Assembly: GCA_022572355.1 (NCBI GenBank)
Contig: JACZWC010000028.1
Coordinates: 1 to 59,081, forward strand
DNA length: 59,081 bases
Source of the DNA: Bacteroidota bacterium
Lineage (GTDB): Bacteria; Bacteroidota; Bacteroidia; NORP154
Reading direction: 5' to 3'
In this document: piece after piece, positions 45,136 to 54,760 of the stretch
Position numbering within the stretch: position 1 is the first letter of the stretch
How the letters are laid out: the number at the start of each line of letters is the position of its first letter
The notes under the pieces: model-generated
Told to the model about the DNA's origin: nothing
The model's input: the letters and a program-made list of their open reading frames with translations, nothing else
Databases searched by the model: none
Position numbers and translations under genes: made by a program

Positions 45136-46698
45136 TTATTCCTGCTTTTTCAACGTTTTCCGGAAAATGCGCTTCAAACCCTGTGGATTTTCAATCTTAC
45201 CTTCCAGCCAATGAACGAAGTGATGTCGCTCGTCAAAGTTAACTTCAATGGAATCCTCGGCTCCTGACAATAACGCCTCTTTCAGATTACTAAATGCAGC
45301 CACCTGCTCTTTAGACTCAGTTAACGCATTGAAATCATTTTTTCTGATAAAGTCAATGATGAGTCTCTCATGGTAATACAGCTTTTTCTTTTTATAGAGG
45401 AATCTATAAGTGGACCGCGTAGCGTATTCCAACAGCTCTATATTGCCCAGCTCAAAATGGATCATCTGGTTTAGGATCCTGGCAAAACAGAGTATGTCTT
45501 CCCGCAGCTTCACGGAAGTATCATTCAGCAGTTTGTTCAACCACCTCAGCGCCAGCTGATATTTTTCCCCTCCAAAATAAGCATAGCTGGTGTAATAATA
45601 AAAGACCATTTGGTTTACCCTATTCACCTTCTCTCCATAGGTCTGCAGGCCCTTTTCAATTTTCGGAATCAACTTGATAGCGGCGTCAAAATTGCCGGTA
45701 TTGTTATAGTACCCCAGCTCGTGCAGGTAGGAGTTGACGAATATCCGCGCATTAATTTCAATAGAATCAGATGAAATACTTCTCAAATCCTGGAGATCCG
45801 CAAAAAATCCCGCTTTACTCACCAGGTTGGAATGCCTTAAAAAGAGACTGTTTTGAACGGTGAGTAGGTTACTGAGCACATTGATGTATTGGGTAGGAGA
45901 ATCATAGATAAACTCCGGCCTGGATTCTATGAGCACTCTCCGCTTCTTTACCAGCTCATATGACTTCTCCAATTCTCCCATGGCAAAATAATAGGCAGAG
46001 TGACAAAACCAGTACAATATGTTGGCATTAAAGGAGAGCGCTTTTTTCTCTTCTTTGAATACATCTGATTTCAGGATCTTTTCAAAGGTTTCCACCTCCC
46101 ATTCGGCGCGCGCCCTGTTATTCGCCTTGATCAAAGAGTAGATTCGGTCGTAATAGAGCTCATATTCATAGAGGTTTTTCTGTTTTTCGAGAATTATCTC
46201 CCGTTCATAAAAGATCTCCATCAATTGCCTTGAATATTTCTCTGAGTCGGCTTCTTTTGGTATGAGCTTTCTCTCCCAATCTATCAGCTCGAGAATCCTT
46301 ACCAGCTTTTCATATTTGTAGGCAATTTGTCTCGCCTTCTCCAGGATACTTTCACACTGTTTATAGAGCCCTTTTGCATAGAGAATCTCGATATTTCGCA
46401 ACATCTCTTTCAATCGCCCATCTGTAGAAATTTGGGAATGGTAGGCACGCAGAGATTTGAGTATCTGATTGTACAGATAATTTTTAACCCTGTGCAGCTG
46501 CTTCGCGAATGTCTCCTCTTTAAACTGTTTCAAGAGCGCTTCATCATCGTAGATCTTTTGCTTTTCAATAGCATCGAACAATAGGATGTAGTTGTTTTGT
46601 TCCCCTTTAATGTGGGTGGAGGAGAATTTTTTAAAATATCCTTTCTCGGATCTGCTGAGGGATTGTATGAGCTGAAATATGTTTTCAGATTTTCTCAT
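45136..46698 (-). CDS. Conserved all-helical protein next to the Sia-type genes
   Basis: The 520-residue product has no signal peptide or membrane helix. It is almost entirely alpha-helical, with TPR-like pairs (e.g. YAKGLYKQCESILEKARQI and GEKYQLALRWLNKLLND). No family name is recalled with certainty, although proteins of this look are common in Bacteroidota. It is upstream of and probably cotranscribed with the SiaC gene, and divergent from the SiaB gene, so it may be the downstream target or a scaffold of the switch. ATG at 46698. Confidence 0.75.
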   Translation of the reverse strand: MRKSENIFQLIQSLSRSEKGYFKKFSSTHIKGEQNNYILLFDAIEKQKIYDDEALLKQFKEETFAKQLHRVKNYLYNQILKSLRAYHSQISTDGRLKEMLRNIEILYAKGLYKQCESILEKARQIAYKYEKLVRILELIDWERKLIPKEADSEKYSRQLMEIFYEREIILEKQKNLYEYELYYDRIYSLIKANNRARAEWEVETFEKILKSDVFKEEKKALSFNANILYWFCHSAYYFAMGELEKSYELVKKRRVLIESRPEFIYDSPTQYINVLSNLLTVQNSLFLRHSNLVSKAGFFADLQDLRSISSDSIEINARIFVNSYLHELGYYNNTGNFDAAIKLIPKIEKGLQTYGEKVNRVNQMVFYYYTSYAYFGGEKYQLALRWLNKLLNDTSVKLREDILCFARILNQMIHFELGNIELLEYATRSTYRFLYKKKKLYYHERLIIDFIRKNDFNALTESKEQVAAFSNLKEALLSGAEDSIEVNFDERHHFVHWLEGKIENPQGLKRIFRKTLKKQE

Positions 46699-46854
46699 AG
46701 AACTGTACAGAAATATTGGAATAATCGCAAGAAATACTCACAATTAGCTATAAATATACCAATTTATACCCTTTTCAAATGTACAATTCTCAAAAGAATG
46801 TGTTGCCAGGGGGGTAATGCTGGCCTAATTTCACCCTCAGAAACAATCGAAACT

Positions 46855-47484
46855 ATGGTATCACTAATAGAATATTCAGATAACACAACTCAAATTGGAA
46901 TCGAGCCAAGTTCAGATAAAGAAACTGTTCGCGGGCATTGTCACTCAAAATACAAGGCGATCCTTAAAAGCTACCAGGACCAGCCAGGCCATGAACCGAT
47001 CATAGCTGAATTTGGTGAATTCAGCAAGGAATTCATGTTTTCCATCTTGTACCGCACAGAACAGAAATTGATCATTTCCAAAGAGAGAAGAAGCCTGATT
47101 AGCAAGGTATATCACATTCTGATCGAAGGATTGCAAAACATTCGCTATCATGGTGCCAGAGATGCTCAGAAAAGGCAAATCGGCTTCATCATTATTGGTC
47201 GAAACAAAAACAATTATGTTATTAATACTGCTAACTTGGTAGATAAGGGAAATGCTAGATCACTTGCTGAAAGGCTCGGCCAAATAGAAGGGCTGGGTTA
47301 TAATTCTCTGAATAAACTATACTTAAATACGCTTGCTAATGGGTATGTATCGAGATATGGAACTGCCGGGATGGGGTTAATGACCATGGCCTTGAAATCA
47401 GCCAACCATCTTTCATACAACCTAGAAAAAATTAACAATGATCTAATGTATTTCAACCTCGAGCTTAAGATTGACATTTTGTAA
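46855..47484 (+). CDS. SiaB-family protein kinase (DUF6272, GHKL-like)
   Basis: 209 residues from ATG 46855 (an earlier frame opening at 46597 overlaps the divergent gene; ATG 46798 is another option). The GHKL ATP-binding signature is present: N-box-like EGLQNIRYHG (about 112-121) and G-box GTAGMGLMTMALKSA (about 176-190). SiaB-type kinases phosphorylate SiaC, opposing the SiaA phosphatase. Together with the genes at 42944 and 44719 it completes a kinase/phosphatase/phosphoprotein set. Confidence 0.87.
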   Translation: MVSLIEYSDNTTQIGIEPSSDKETVRGHCHSKYKAILKSYQDQPGHEPIIAEFGEFSKEFMFSILYRTEQKLIISKERRSLISKVYHILIEGLQNIRYHGARDAQKRQIGFIIIGRNKNNYVINTANLVDKGNARSLAERLGQIEGLGYNSLNKLYLNTLANGYVSRYGTAGMGLMTMALKSANHLSYNLEKINNDLMYFNLELKIDIL

Positions 47485-47535
47485 AAACCCGGCTTAATAC
47501 AATCCGGCTTATCAATAAATATAAAAACAGAAACT

Positions 47536-48090
47536 ATGAGTTATATCACCTTACCAGATTCAAATACCATTAGTGATGAGGTACGTCACATGTGGGAAGA
47601 TTGCGAAAGGCGATGGAAATATGTTCCCAATATTGTACGCTCCTATGCCATGGCCCCCGAAGTGATGAAAGCGGAAGATGTCTGGAGCAAAGGAGTAATG
47701 CACAATGGCTTTCTTCCAAGAAAGCTAAAAGAGGCCATCGCAACTGTTGTTAGCGCCACCAACGATTGCAACTATTGTGCGAGCAGTCATGCACTGGCTT
47801 ACGAGCTCGCAGGTGGAGATGAAAGCGAAGGAGCTGCCTGCCGATTGCTGAACTTCAGTGAATTTGATGAAAAAGAACGGGCAGCATTCGAATATGCCAA
47901 AAAAGCAACGCAGGATGCAAAATCGATCACGCAAGCAGATATTACCGAGCTTCAAAAGTACTATAGCGATGGTGAGATCGTAGAAATTGCCGCAGTCATT
48001 CAACAATTTATGGGTTACAATTGGTTTGTGACCATACTTGGGTTGGAATTGGAGGAAGCGAATCCATACCAGGCATTAGAGAAGATTTAA
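47536..48090 (+). CDS. AhpD/carboxymuconolactone decarboxylase-like protein (peroxidase-related)
   Basis: The 184-residue, all-helical protein has the AhpD-like redox motif CNYCASSH (about 75-82; C-x-x-C plus the proton-relay His). Family members reduce peroxides or act as AhpD-type partners; some use other chemistry. It is followed after 38 bp by a paralogue with the same motif. ATG at 47536. Confidence 0.85.
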   Translation: MSYITLPDSNTISDEVRHMWEDCERRWKYVPNIVRSYAMAPEVMKAEDVWSKGVMHNGFLPRKLKEAIATVVSATNDCNYCASSHALAYELAGGDESEGAACRLLNFSEFDEKERAAFEYAKKATQDAKSITQADITELQKYYSDGEIVEIAAVIQQFMGYNWFVTILGLELEEANPYQALEKI

Positions 48091-48128
48091 AGTTTAAGTG
48101 AAGCAAATATTTATATTGCCATAACATT

Positions 48129-48713
48129 ATGCAACATATCAAAACACCCAATGACATTCCAGGAATAATAGGCCTGTTCGCCTTCAGGCCAGAGACTGCT
48201 GAACCCATGAATCAATTGGCGGAGATCCTATTGCGACAGGCGTCAAGCCTGTTAAAGTGGGAGCGTGAGTTGATCGCTGCGTACGTCTCACATCTTAACG
48301 AATGCACCTTTTGTTACAATACACACAGCGCTATGGCCAGGCATTGGATTGTAAGTGATTTAACAGATGATACAAGGCTGAAAGATGACAAAAGTATTAT
48401 TGAAGCCGTGATGCGTGATTATCTCTCTGCACCTATTAGCGAAAAGCTGAAGGCACTTTTGACCATTGCCTCCAAGGTGCAGGAAGATGCACGAAAAGTA
48501 CTGCCAAAAGATATCGAAGCGGCGAGGAATCAGGGTGCAACTGACATGGAGATTCATGATACAGTGCTCATAGCTGCAGCTTTTTGTATGTACAATAAAT
48601 ATGTGGATGGATTGGGGACCCTTGAATGGGAGGAACCGGGGATTTATGATGAGAGAGCAAGACTAACCGCTGAGAATGGCTATAGCGCTAAATTCGAAGC
48701 TAATGTCGTATAG
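48129..48713 (+). CDS. AhpD/carboxymuconolactone decarboxylase-like protein (second copy)
   Basis: The 194-residue protein has CTFCYNTHSAMA (about 60-71), the same C-x-x-C-x3-H layout as the gene before it, but is clearly diverged elsewhere. It is a likely operon partner of the previous gene and may form a mixed or paired peroxide-handling enzyme. The next gene, a secreted haem/copper protein, has its own promoter. Confidence 0.84.
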   Translation: MQHIKTPNDIPGIIGLFAFRPETAEPMNQLAEILLRQASSLLKWERELIAAYVSHLNECTFCYNTHSAMARHWIVSDLTDDTRLKDDKSIIEAVMRDYLSAPISEKLKALLTIASKVQEDARKVLPKDIEAARNQGATDMEIHDTVLIAAAFCMYNKYVDGLGTLEWEEPGIYDERARLTAENGYSAKFEANVV

Positions 48714-48795
48714 AAAGTTAGACAATCAATATCATTTAAACACATTTAATGTGAGAAAATCGCCTTTCGAAATGTACAATGTTGACAATAATGAC

Positions 48796-48826
48796 TTGAG
48801 CATTCAATATAGGCGCAATATATTTG
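48796..48826 (+). promoter_or_regulatory. Promoter of the haem/copper surface protein operon
   Basis: TTG (48796-48798), a 20-nt spacer and TATATTTG (48819-48826). Transcription would start near 48832, excluding the TTG/ATG starts at 48824/48830 and leaving ATG 48860 or 48890. Confidence 0.6.
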
Positions 48827-48889
48827 AGTATGCTACAGGAAACAACAGAATTAACAACCATGAAGGACATCAATAATATTTCAATTACG

Positions 48890-51800
48890 ATGAATAAATC
48901 AACTAACAACTTTTCCAGCTTCAACCTTGCTTTGGTAAAGGCATTCGTGCTAAAACGTGTGATCCTTCCATTTCTGCTGTGTATTCTGTTTATTTCAACA
49001 CCAACCCTTGCCCAGGATACATGGGATGTGGTATATGATATCTTCCAGGCGAGCTGCACCTCTTGTCACAATGGTAGCGAATCCCCCAACCTATCTCAAA
49101 CCTCTTCTCAGGTATACAACAACATCGTTGGAGTTCTTCCTCAAAACGACACCGCCCAGACCAAGCCATGGGATGAACTCATCGATCCGGGATATCCTCA
49201 CCGCAGCTTTTTGTTTAGAAAAATAAATGACAGTTTGGACACTGATATCGGTCTTGCTGCCGGGGAAGGAGCTCCATGTCCGCAATCAGGTGGGCCTCTG
49301 AGCCAACCAGATATTGAAATTATCAGGCAATGGATCAACTTTGGAGCGCCGCAGACGGGCAATGTAGCTGATACGGCATTGATCGCTGATTTTTATAACC
49401 CCGGAGGATTGCCTGGAGTTGAAAGCGTGGCTACGCCACCAGAAGCGCCCAATCCGGCAGATGGTTTTCAAATACATCTAGGCCCCTTTTTTCTGGATAA
49501 TGGGGTTGAGATGGAATACTGTTTGAAATATGCACTTGAATTCGTAGATACGCTGGAAATAACAAAGATCGAACTAACCATGGGTACGGAATCTCATCAT
49601 TTCATTCTATTTAAATATGATGATGGAAGCATTCCTCCTGGCAGTCCGGATGGATTAAGGAACTGGTGTGACCACGGAAGTACACAGATCGTATATACAT
49701 CGCAGTATCCACAAGACACTTTGGAATTACCCTGTGAAACAGCCTTCAAATGGCGGGATGATGCCTACCTGGACTTAAATACCCATTATATCAATCCAGC
49801 AGCAGGAAACATCCTGAAATGTGAAGTGTATGTAAATATATATACGCAGCCAAAGAGCACAGCAGACGCGGAGATGTTCTCTGAATGGAATATTAATTTC
49901 CCAATGACCTACCCCTGTGCTGGTTCATGTCTTGCCCCTGCTGGAGTGCCGCCAGGAACAACGGTCTTTGATAGGGATTTTACCATTCCAGGCGGATTTG
50001 ATACCGCTTATGTGTTCATGTTAAATTCACACACCCACGATAACGGAACCAATTATGATATTCACAGAGATGACATACCACAAACGCTTCTATATGAAGG
50101 TGACCGAATAGACGGAATCCCTGGAGGGGTTCCAGAACCCTTTGATTGGCAACATCCTCCAATTAGGTATTTTGATACATTGCTAGCACTAGAGAGAGCA
50201 GAGGGTTTTGTCGAACATGCTACCTATGTGAATCCGGGTTCTTGCGTACAGTGGGGACTGACCTCGGATTGTGAAATGATGGTAATGTTTGTGCAATACA
50301 CTACTAAACGTCCCATTGCCTGTTGTGTGCTCTCTTCGAGTATGAGCAGCGTGAATGTCAGCTGTACCGGAGGAAGTAATGGCTCAGCAACGGTTACCCC
50401 GACCAGCGGAGTAGGTCCTTATACCTATTTGTGGTCTCCCGGTGGTTCGACGGATTCTACAGCCCTGGTATTATCTGCCGGTTCTTATTCTGTAACAATT
50501 ACGGATGGCAACTCCTGTGTACAAATAGATAATGTCGTAATAACGGAACCAACAGTGCTGAGTTTGTCAATGGACTCGACGGATGCCTCCTGTGCAGGAT
50601 CATCTGATGGAACGGGCACGGCTACACCCTCAGGTGGCACCGGAGCCTATACCTATGTGTGGAGTGTAAGCGCTGGCAGCCAGACAACAGCTACAGCCAC
50701 GGGATTGGCAATGGCCACATATTCTGTAACCGTGATGGACAACAATGGGTGCACAACCACTGGTTCTGTAGGCGTTGGAGAACCTACACCGGAAGATCCT
50801 TCATTCAATTATGCATCGAGTACATATTGTGCTTTTGGATCCAATCCTATTCCCACAATAACTGGGGATCCGGGAGGCTCTTTTAGTGCAAGCCCTGCTG
50901 GTTTAGTCTTTATAAGTACATCTACCGGCCAGATCAATTTGTCATCCAGTACTGCCGGCGCAACATATTCAATACAATATCTAACAGCGGGAAGTTGCCC
51001 TGACAGCTCTACCGTTTCTGTGACGATTGAGCCCTTGGATGATCCTGCTTTCAGTTATGCTTCTGCGAGTTATTGTCCCGCTGATGTGGACCCAACACCA
51101 ACAATAACAGGAACACCCGGCGGTACTTTTAGCGCTACACCTGCAGGACTGGTCTTTATCAGCACATCGACGGGAGAAATAGACTTGTCTGCGAGCTCCT
51201 CCGGCACAACGTATACAATAGAATATGTCACAGCTGGTACTTGCCCCGACAGCTCAACCGCCGCACTCACCATTACCACAACTGATGATCCTGCCTTCAA
51301 CTTTTCAGCATCAAATTATTGTCTGTCCGATGCAGATCCAACTCCTACAATTTCAGGAACTCCTGGCGGTGGATTTAGCGCTTCTCCAGCGGGACTGGTA
51401 TTTGTCAGCACGTCGACGGGGCAAATAGACTTGTCGGCCAGTACTTCCGGTGCAACTTATTCAATTCAATATGTCACTGCAGGAACTTGCCCTGCTAGTT
51501 CTACCGTTTCTGTTACCATCGATGTACAGGATGATCCAGCCTTCAGCTATGCCTCCGCAAGTTATTGTCCAGTTGATGCGGATCCAACTCCAACAATAAG
51601 CGGAACACCAGGCGGTACATTTAGCGCAACACCTGGAGGCCTGGTATTTGTCAGTACATCTACAGGAGAAATCGACTTGTCCGCAAGCACGTCGGGCACA
51701 ACTTATACGATCAAATATTTGACAGCCGACATATGTCCTGATAGTTCAACCGTTGCTGTTACTATAACATTCCAGGATGACCCCGCTTTTAGCTATGCAG

Positions 51801-54760
51801 CATCGAGCTACTGTTCTGCAGATACAGATCCAACACCAACTATCTCCGGAACACCGGGAGGAATGTTCAGCGCTTCTCCTGCTGGAATTGTATTTGTTAG
51901 CCCGTTTACCGGGGAAATCGACTTGTCGGCGAGTAGCGCTGGCACGACTTACACGATTCAATATACTACCGCTGGGACTTGTCCGGACAGCTCAACAGTC
52001 AGTGTGACCATCGTTGCACAGGATGACCCGGCATTTAGTTATACTTCCGCCACTTTCTGTCAAACGGGTACAGATCCTGTGGCTACCATAACAGGAACGC
52101 CTGGAGGAATATTTAGTGAAGGATCCGGAGATATTGTATTCATCAGTACGAGCACAGGAGAAATTGATTTGTCTGCGAGTACTATCGGTGGCCCATATGG
52201 TGTGAAATATGTCACCGCTGGTGCTTGCCCCGATAGTTCTACCGTCTTCATTACAATTACATTATCACTCGATGCTGAATTCACCTATCCAGGAACTCCC
52301 TTTTGTCAGGGGGCACCCAACCCAAGCCCAACATTTACCACAGGAAGTCCCGGTACGTACACTGCCACACCAGGGGGATTGATATTTGTCAATGTTAATA
52401 CCGGAGAAATTGATTTGGTTACCAGCACTCCTGGAGCTTACAGGGTTTACAACGACATCCCTTCCTCTGGTGGATGTGTAGCAGCAGTAGATTCATTTGA
52501 CATAGAAATTTTTGTTCAGGATGATCCCACTTTTAGCTATGCTTCCACAAGTTATTGTCCAGCCGATGCGGACCCTACGCCAACGATCACGGGCACAGGA
52601 GGCGGTACATTTAGTGCTACCCCAGCGGGATTGGTTTTTATCAGCACCGCTACAGGTGAGATAGACCTTTCGGCGAGTACTTCTGGCGCAACCTATAACA
52701 TTCAATATGCTACTCCAGGTTCATGTGCTGATAGTTCTATCACCTTTGTGACAATCAACACTCAGGACGATCCCGCCTTTGCATATTCCTCTGCAAGCTA
52801 TTGTCTGGCGGATGCAGATCCCACACCTACAGTATCCGGCACACCCGGAGGCACATTCAGCGCCTCTCCTGCGGGAATTGTATTTGTTAGCGCCTTTACC
52901 GGGCAAATAGATTTGTCAGCAAGTACCATCGGGACTTATACCATCCAGTATTTGACGCCCGGAACTTGCGCCGATAGCGCTACCTCTTCTGTGGCCATTA
53001 CTTTACAGGATGACCCGGCATTTAGTTATTCCTCTGCTACTTTCTGTTCTGCCGATGCCGACCCAACACCAACTATTTCAGGAACTCCGGGAGGTGTCTT
53101 CAGCGCAACGCCTGCAGGACTCGTGTTCATCAGTACATCGACAGGGCAAATAAACCTTGGCGCTAGTACGGCTGGAGTAACCTACAATATAAAATACGTC
53201 ACCTCGAGCAGCTGCTCAGATAGCTCCAACGTGTCGGTAACGATCAACGCTCAAGATGATCCGACTTTTAGCTATTCGATGGGAGCTTACTGTTTTTCTG
53301 ATTCAGATCCACTGCCAACCATTGCGGGTACACCTGGAGGTGTGTTTAGTTCCGTACCAGCCGGACTGGTGTTTGTGAGCACCTCTACGGGACAAATTGA
53401 CTTGTCGGCGAGTACTGCTGGCACTACCTATACAGTGACCTACACCACTGCCGGAGTTTGTGCCGATAGTTCTGCAGTCAGTGTAAATATTGCTGCGCAG
53501 GATGATCCGGCCTTCAGCTATGCCTCTACCAATTATTGCGCTGGAGATTCTGATCCTACACCAACGATAACGGGCACGTCGGGCGGTACATTTTCTGCCA
53601 CACCTGCGGGCTTGGTATTTATTAGTTCATCTACGGGTCAAATTAACTTAGCCGCCAGCACTGCCGGCACGACCTATACAATCGAATATTTGACTCCTGG
53701 CGCTTGTGCTGATAGTTCTATCGTCTCTGTGACCATCAATGTACAAGATGATCCTTCCTTCAATTATTCTGCCGCCAGCTACTGTCTTACAGATGCGAAT
53801 CCAACGCCTACAATTACCGGAACGGCAGGAGGTTCATTCAGTGCAACTCCTGCAGGACTGGTATTTATCAGTACTAGCACCGGTGAAATAGACCTGGGGG
53901 CCAGTACGTCTGGATTGACTTACAGTGTACAATATGCCACCACCGGCTCATGTTCGGCTAACGCCACGGTATCACTAGCAATAGCTACACAGGATGATGC
54001 TTCCTTTAGCTATTCATCTTCCAACTACTGTCCATCTGATCCCAACCCAACTCCGACAATTACTGGATTACCTGGCGGAACATTTACCGCCACACCTGTT
54101 GGATTGGTCTTCATCAGTTCCACCACAGGTGAAATAGACCTGTTGGCCAGCTCATCCGGACTTACCTATACAGTTCAATATCTTACAACGGGAAGTTGTC
54201 CAGACAGCTCTCTTTCCAATGTGACCGTAAATAATGCAGGCAGTGTTAGCGCTAGTTCAGATGTTGACACCACCTACATTTCACAAGGGGGCACTGTTGT
54301 ATTTAGCTCGAGTTCACCTGACGCAATATCCTATTCATGGGATTTCGGTGACGGTACGGCGCTCGATACGGATCCCAATCCCACACATAGTTATACAACT
54401 CCGGGAACCTACATGGTTGTGGTATCGGTTTTCAATGGCAGTTGTTCATCCGGGGACACGCTCACAATAACTGTGTTGCAAAGTACTGTCATGGAAGAAT
54501 TGAGTCTGATCAATTCCATTAAAGTATACCCGAATCCGACGGCTGGAATATTTAACCTTGATTTTACTTTAGAAGAGACAGTGAATGTGGGAGTTACGAT
54601 AACAAATCTGTTGGGTGAAGTTATGTCTGTATTTAACTTTGATCATGTTTCTTCAGGGAGCTACTCAATGGATCTATCGGATCAAGCAAATGGTATTTAT
54701 ATCGTTCACATTCGAACGAATGAAAAAGTAACCGATAAAAGGATAGTCCTCCTACGATGA
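48890..54760 (+). CDS. Secreted cytochrome c/PHM-like copper monooxygenase with 14 tandem repeats and type A sorting domain
   Basis: 1956 residues from ATG 48890 (48860 also possible); signal peptide hydrophobic core at about 22-40. Domains: a c-type haem motif C56-T-S-C59-H60 in a planctomycete-type cytochrome region (about 45-155); a PHM/ascorbate-dependent copper type II monooxygenase-like domain (about 195-475) with H236-H237, H299 (NTHYINP), H381-T-H383 and M463 matching the copper ligands HH, H, HTH and M of that family; two SprB repeats (about 485-632); 14 units of 82 residues (about 635-1779; DDPAFSYASASYC...PTPTITGTPGGTFSA); a PKD domain; and a type A T9SS sorting domain (IKVYPNPTAGIFNLDF). 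It probably carries redox chemistry on the cell surface. The next gene overlaps by ATGA. Confidence 0.87.
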   Translation: MNKSTNNFSSFNLALVKAFVLKRVILPFLLCILFISTPTLAQDTWDVVYDIFQASCTSCHNGSESPNLSQTSSQVYNNIVGVLPQNDTAQTKPWDELIDPGYPHRSFLFRKINDSLDTDIGLAAGEGAPCPQSGGPLSQPDIEIIRQWINFGAPQTGNVADTALIADFYNPGGLPGVESVATPPEAPNPADGFQIHLGPFFLDNGVEMEYCLKYALEFVDTLEITKIELTMGTESHHFILFKYDDGSIPPGSPDGLRNWCDHGSTQIVYTSQYPQDTLELPCETAFKWRDDAYLDLNTHYINPAAGNILKCEVYVNIYTQPKSTADAEMFSEWNINFPMTYPCAGSCLAPAGVPPGTTVFDRDFTIPGGFDTAYVFMLNSHTHDNGTNYDIHRDDIPQTLLYEGDRIDGIPGGVPEPFDWQHPPIRYFDTLLALERAEGFVEHATYVNPGSCVQWGLTSDCEMMVMFVQYTTKRPIACCVLSSSMSSVNVSCTGGSNGSATVTPTSGVGPYTYLWSPGGSTDSTALVLSAGSYSVTITDGNSCVQIDNVVITEPTVLSLSMDSTDASCAGSSDGTGTATPSGGTGAYTYVWSVSAGSQTTATATGLAMATYSVTVMDNNGCTTTGSVGVGEPTPEDPSFNYASSTYCAFGSNPIPTITGDPGGSFSASPAGLVFISTSTGQINLSSSTAGATYSIQYLTAGSCPDSSTVSVTIEPLDDPAFSYASASYCPADVDPTPTITGTPGGTFSATPAGLVFISTSTGEIDLSASSSGTTYTIEYVTAGTCPDSSTAALTITTTDDPAFNFSASNYCLSDADPTPTISGTPGGGFSASPAGLVFVSTSTGQIDLSASTSGATYSIQYVTAGTCPASSTVSVTIDVQDDPAFSYASASYCPVDADPTPTISGTPGGTFSATPGGLVFVSTSTGEIDLSASTSGTTYTIKYLTADICPDSSTVAVTITFQDDPAFSYAASSYCSADTDPTPTISGTPGGMFSASPAGIVFVSPFTGEIDLSASSAGTTYTIQYTTAGTCPDSSTVSVTIVAQDDPAFSYTSATFCQTGTDPVATITGTPGGIFSEGSGDIVFISTSTGEIDLSASTIGGPYGVKYVTAGACPDSSTVFITITLSLDAEFTYPGTPFCQGAPNPSPTFTTGSPGTYTATPGGLIFVNVNTGEIDLVTSTPGAYRVYNDIPSSGGCVAAVDSFDIEIFVQDDPTFSYASTSYCPADADPTPTITGTGGGTFSATPAGLVFISTATGEIDLSASTSGATYNIQYATPGSCADSSITFVTINTQDDPAFAYSSASYCLADADPTPTVSGTPGGTFSASPAGIVFVSAFTGQIDLSASTIGTYTIQYLTPGTCADSATSSVAITLQDDPAFSYSSATFCSADADPTPTISGTPGGVFSATPAGLVFISTSTGQINLGASTAGVTYNIKYVTSSSCSDSSNVSVTINAQDDPTFSYSMGAYCFSDSDPLPTIAGTPGGVFSSVPAGLVFVSTSTGQIDLSASTAGTTYTVTYTTAGVCADSSAVSVNIAAQDDPAFSYASTNYCAGDSDPTPTITGTSGGTFSATPAGLVFISSSTGQINLAASTAGTTYTIEYLTPGACADSSIVSVTINVQDDPSFNYSAASYCLTDANPTPTITGTAGGSFSATPAGLVFISTSTGEIDLGASTSGLTYSVQYATTGSCSANATVSLAIATQDDASFSYSSSNYCPSDPNPTPTITGLPGGTFTATPVGLVFISSTTGEIDLLASSSGLTYTVQYLTTGSCPDSSLSNVTVNNAGSVSASSDVDTTYISQGGTVVFSSSSPDAISYSWDFGDGTALDTDPNPTHSYTTPGTYMVVVSVFNGSCSSGDTLTITVLQSTVMEELSLINSIKVYPNPTAGIFNLDFTLEETVNVGVTITNLLGEVMSVFNFDHVSSGSYSMDLSDQANGIYIVHIRTNEKVTDKRIVLLR
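50792..54228 (+). repeat. Fourteen tandem 246-bp repeats
   Basis: The units begin with GATGATCC-type codons (DDPAF/EDPSF) at about 50792, 51038, 51284, 51530 and so on, at a period of 246 bp. One unit (starting LDAEFTYPGTPFC, near 52270) is clearly diverged. The repeat carries CxxxxDPxPTITGTPGGxFSAxPAGLVF and a conserved Cys pair per unit. Confidence 0.85.
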
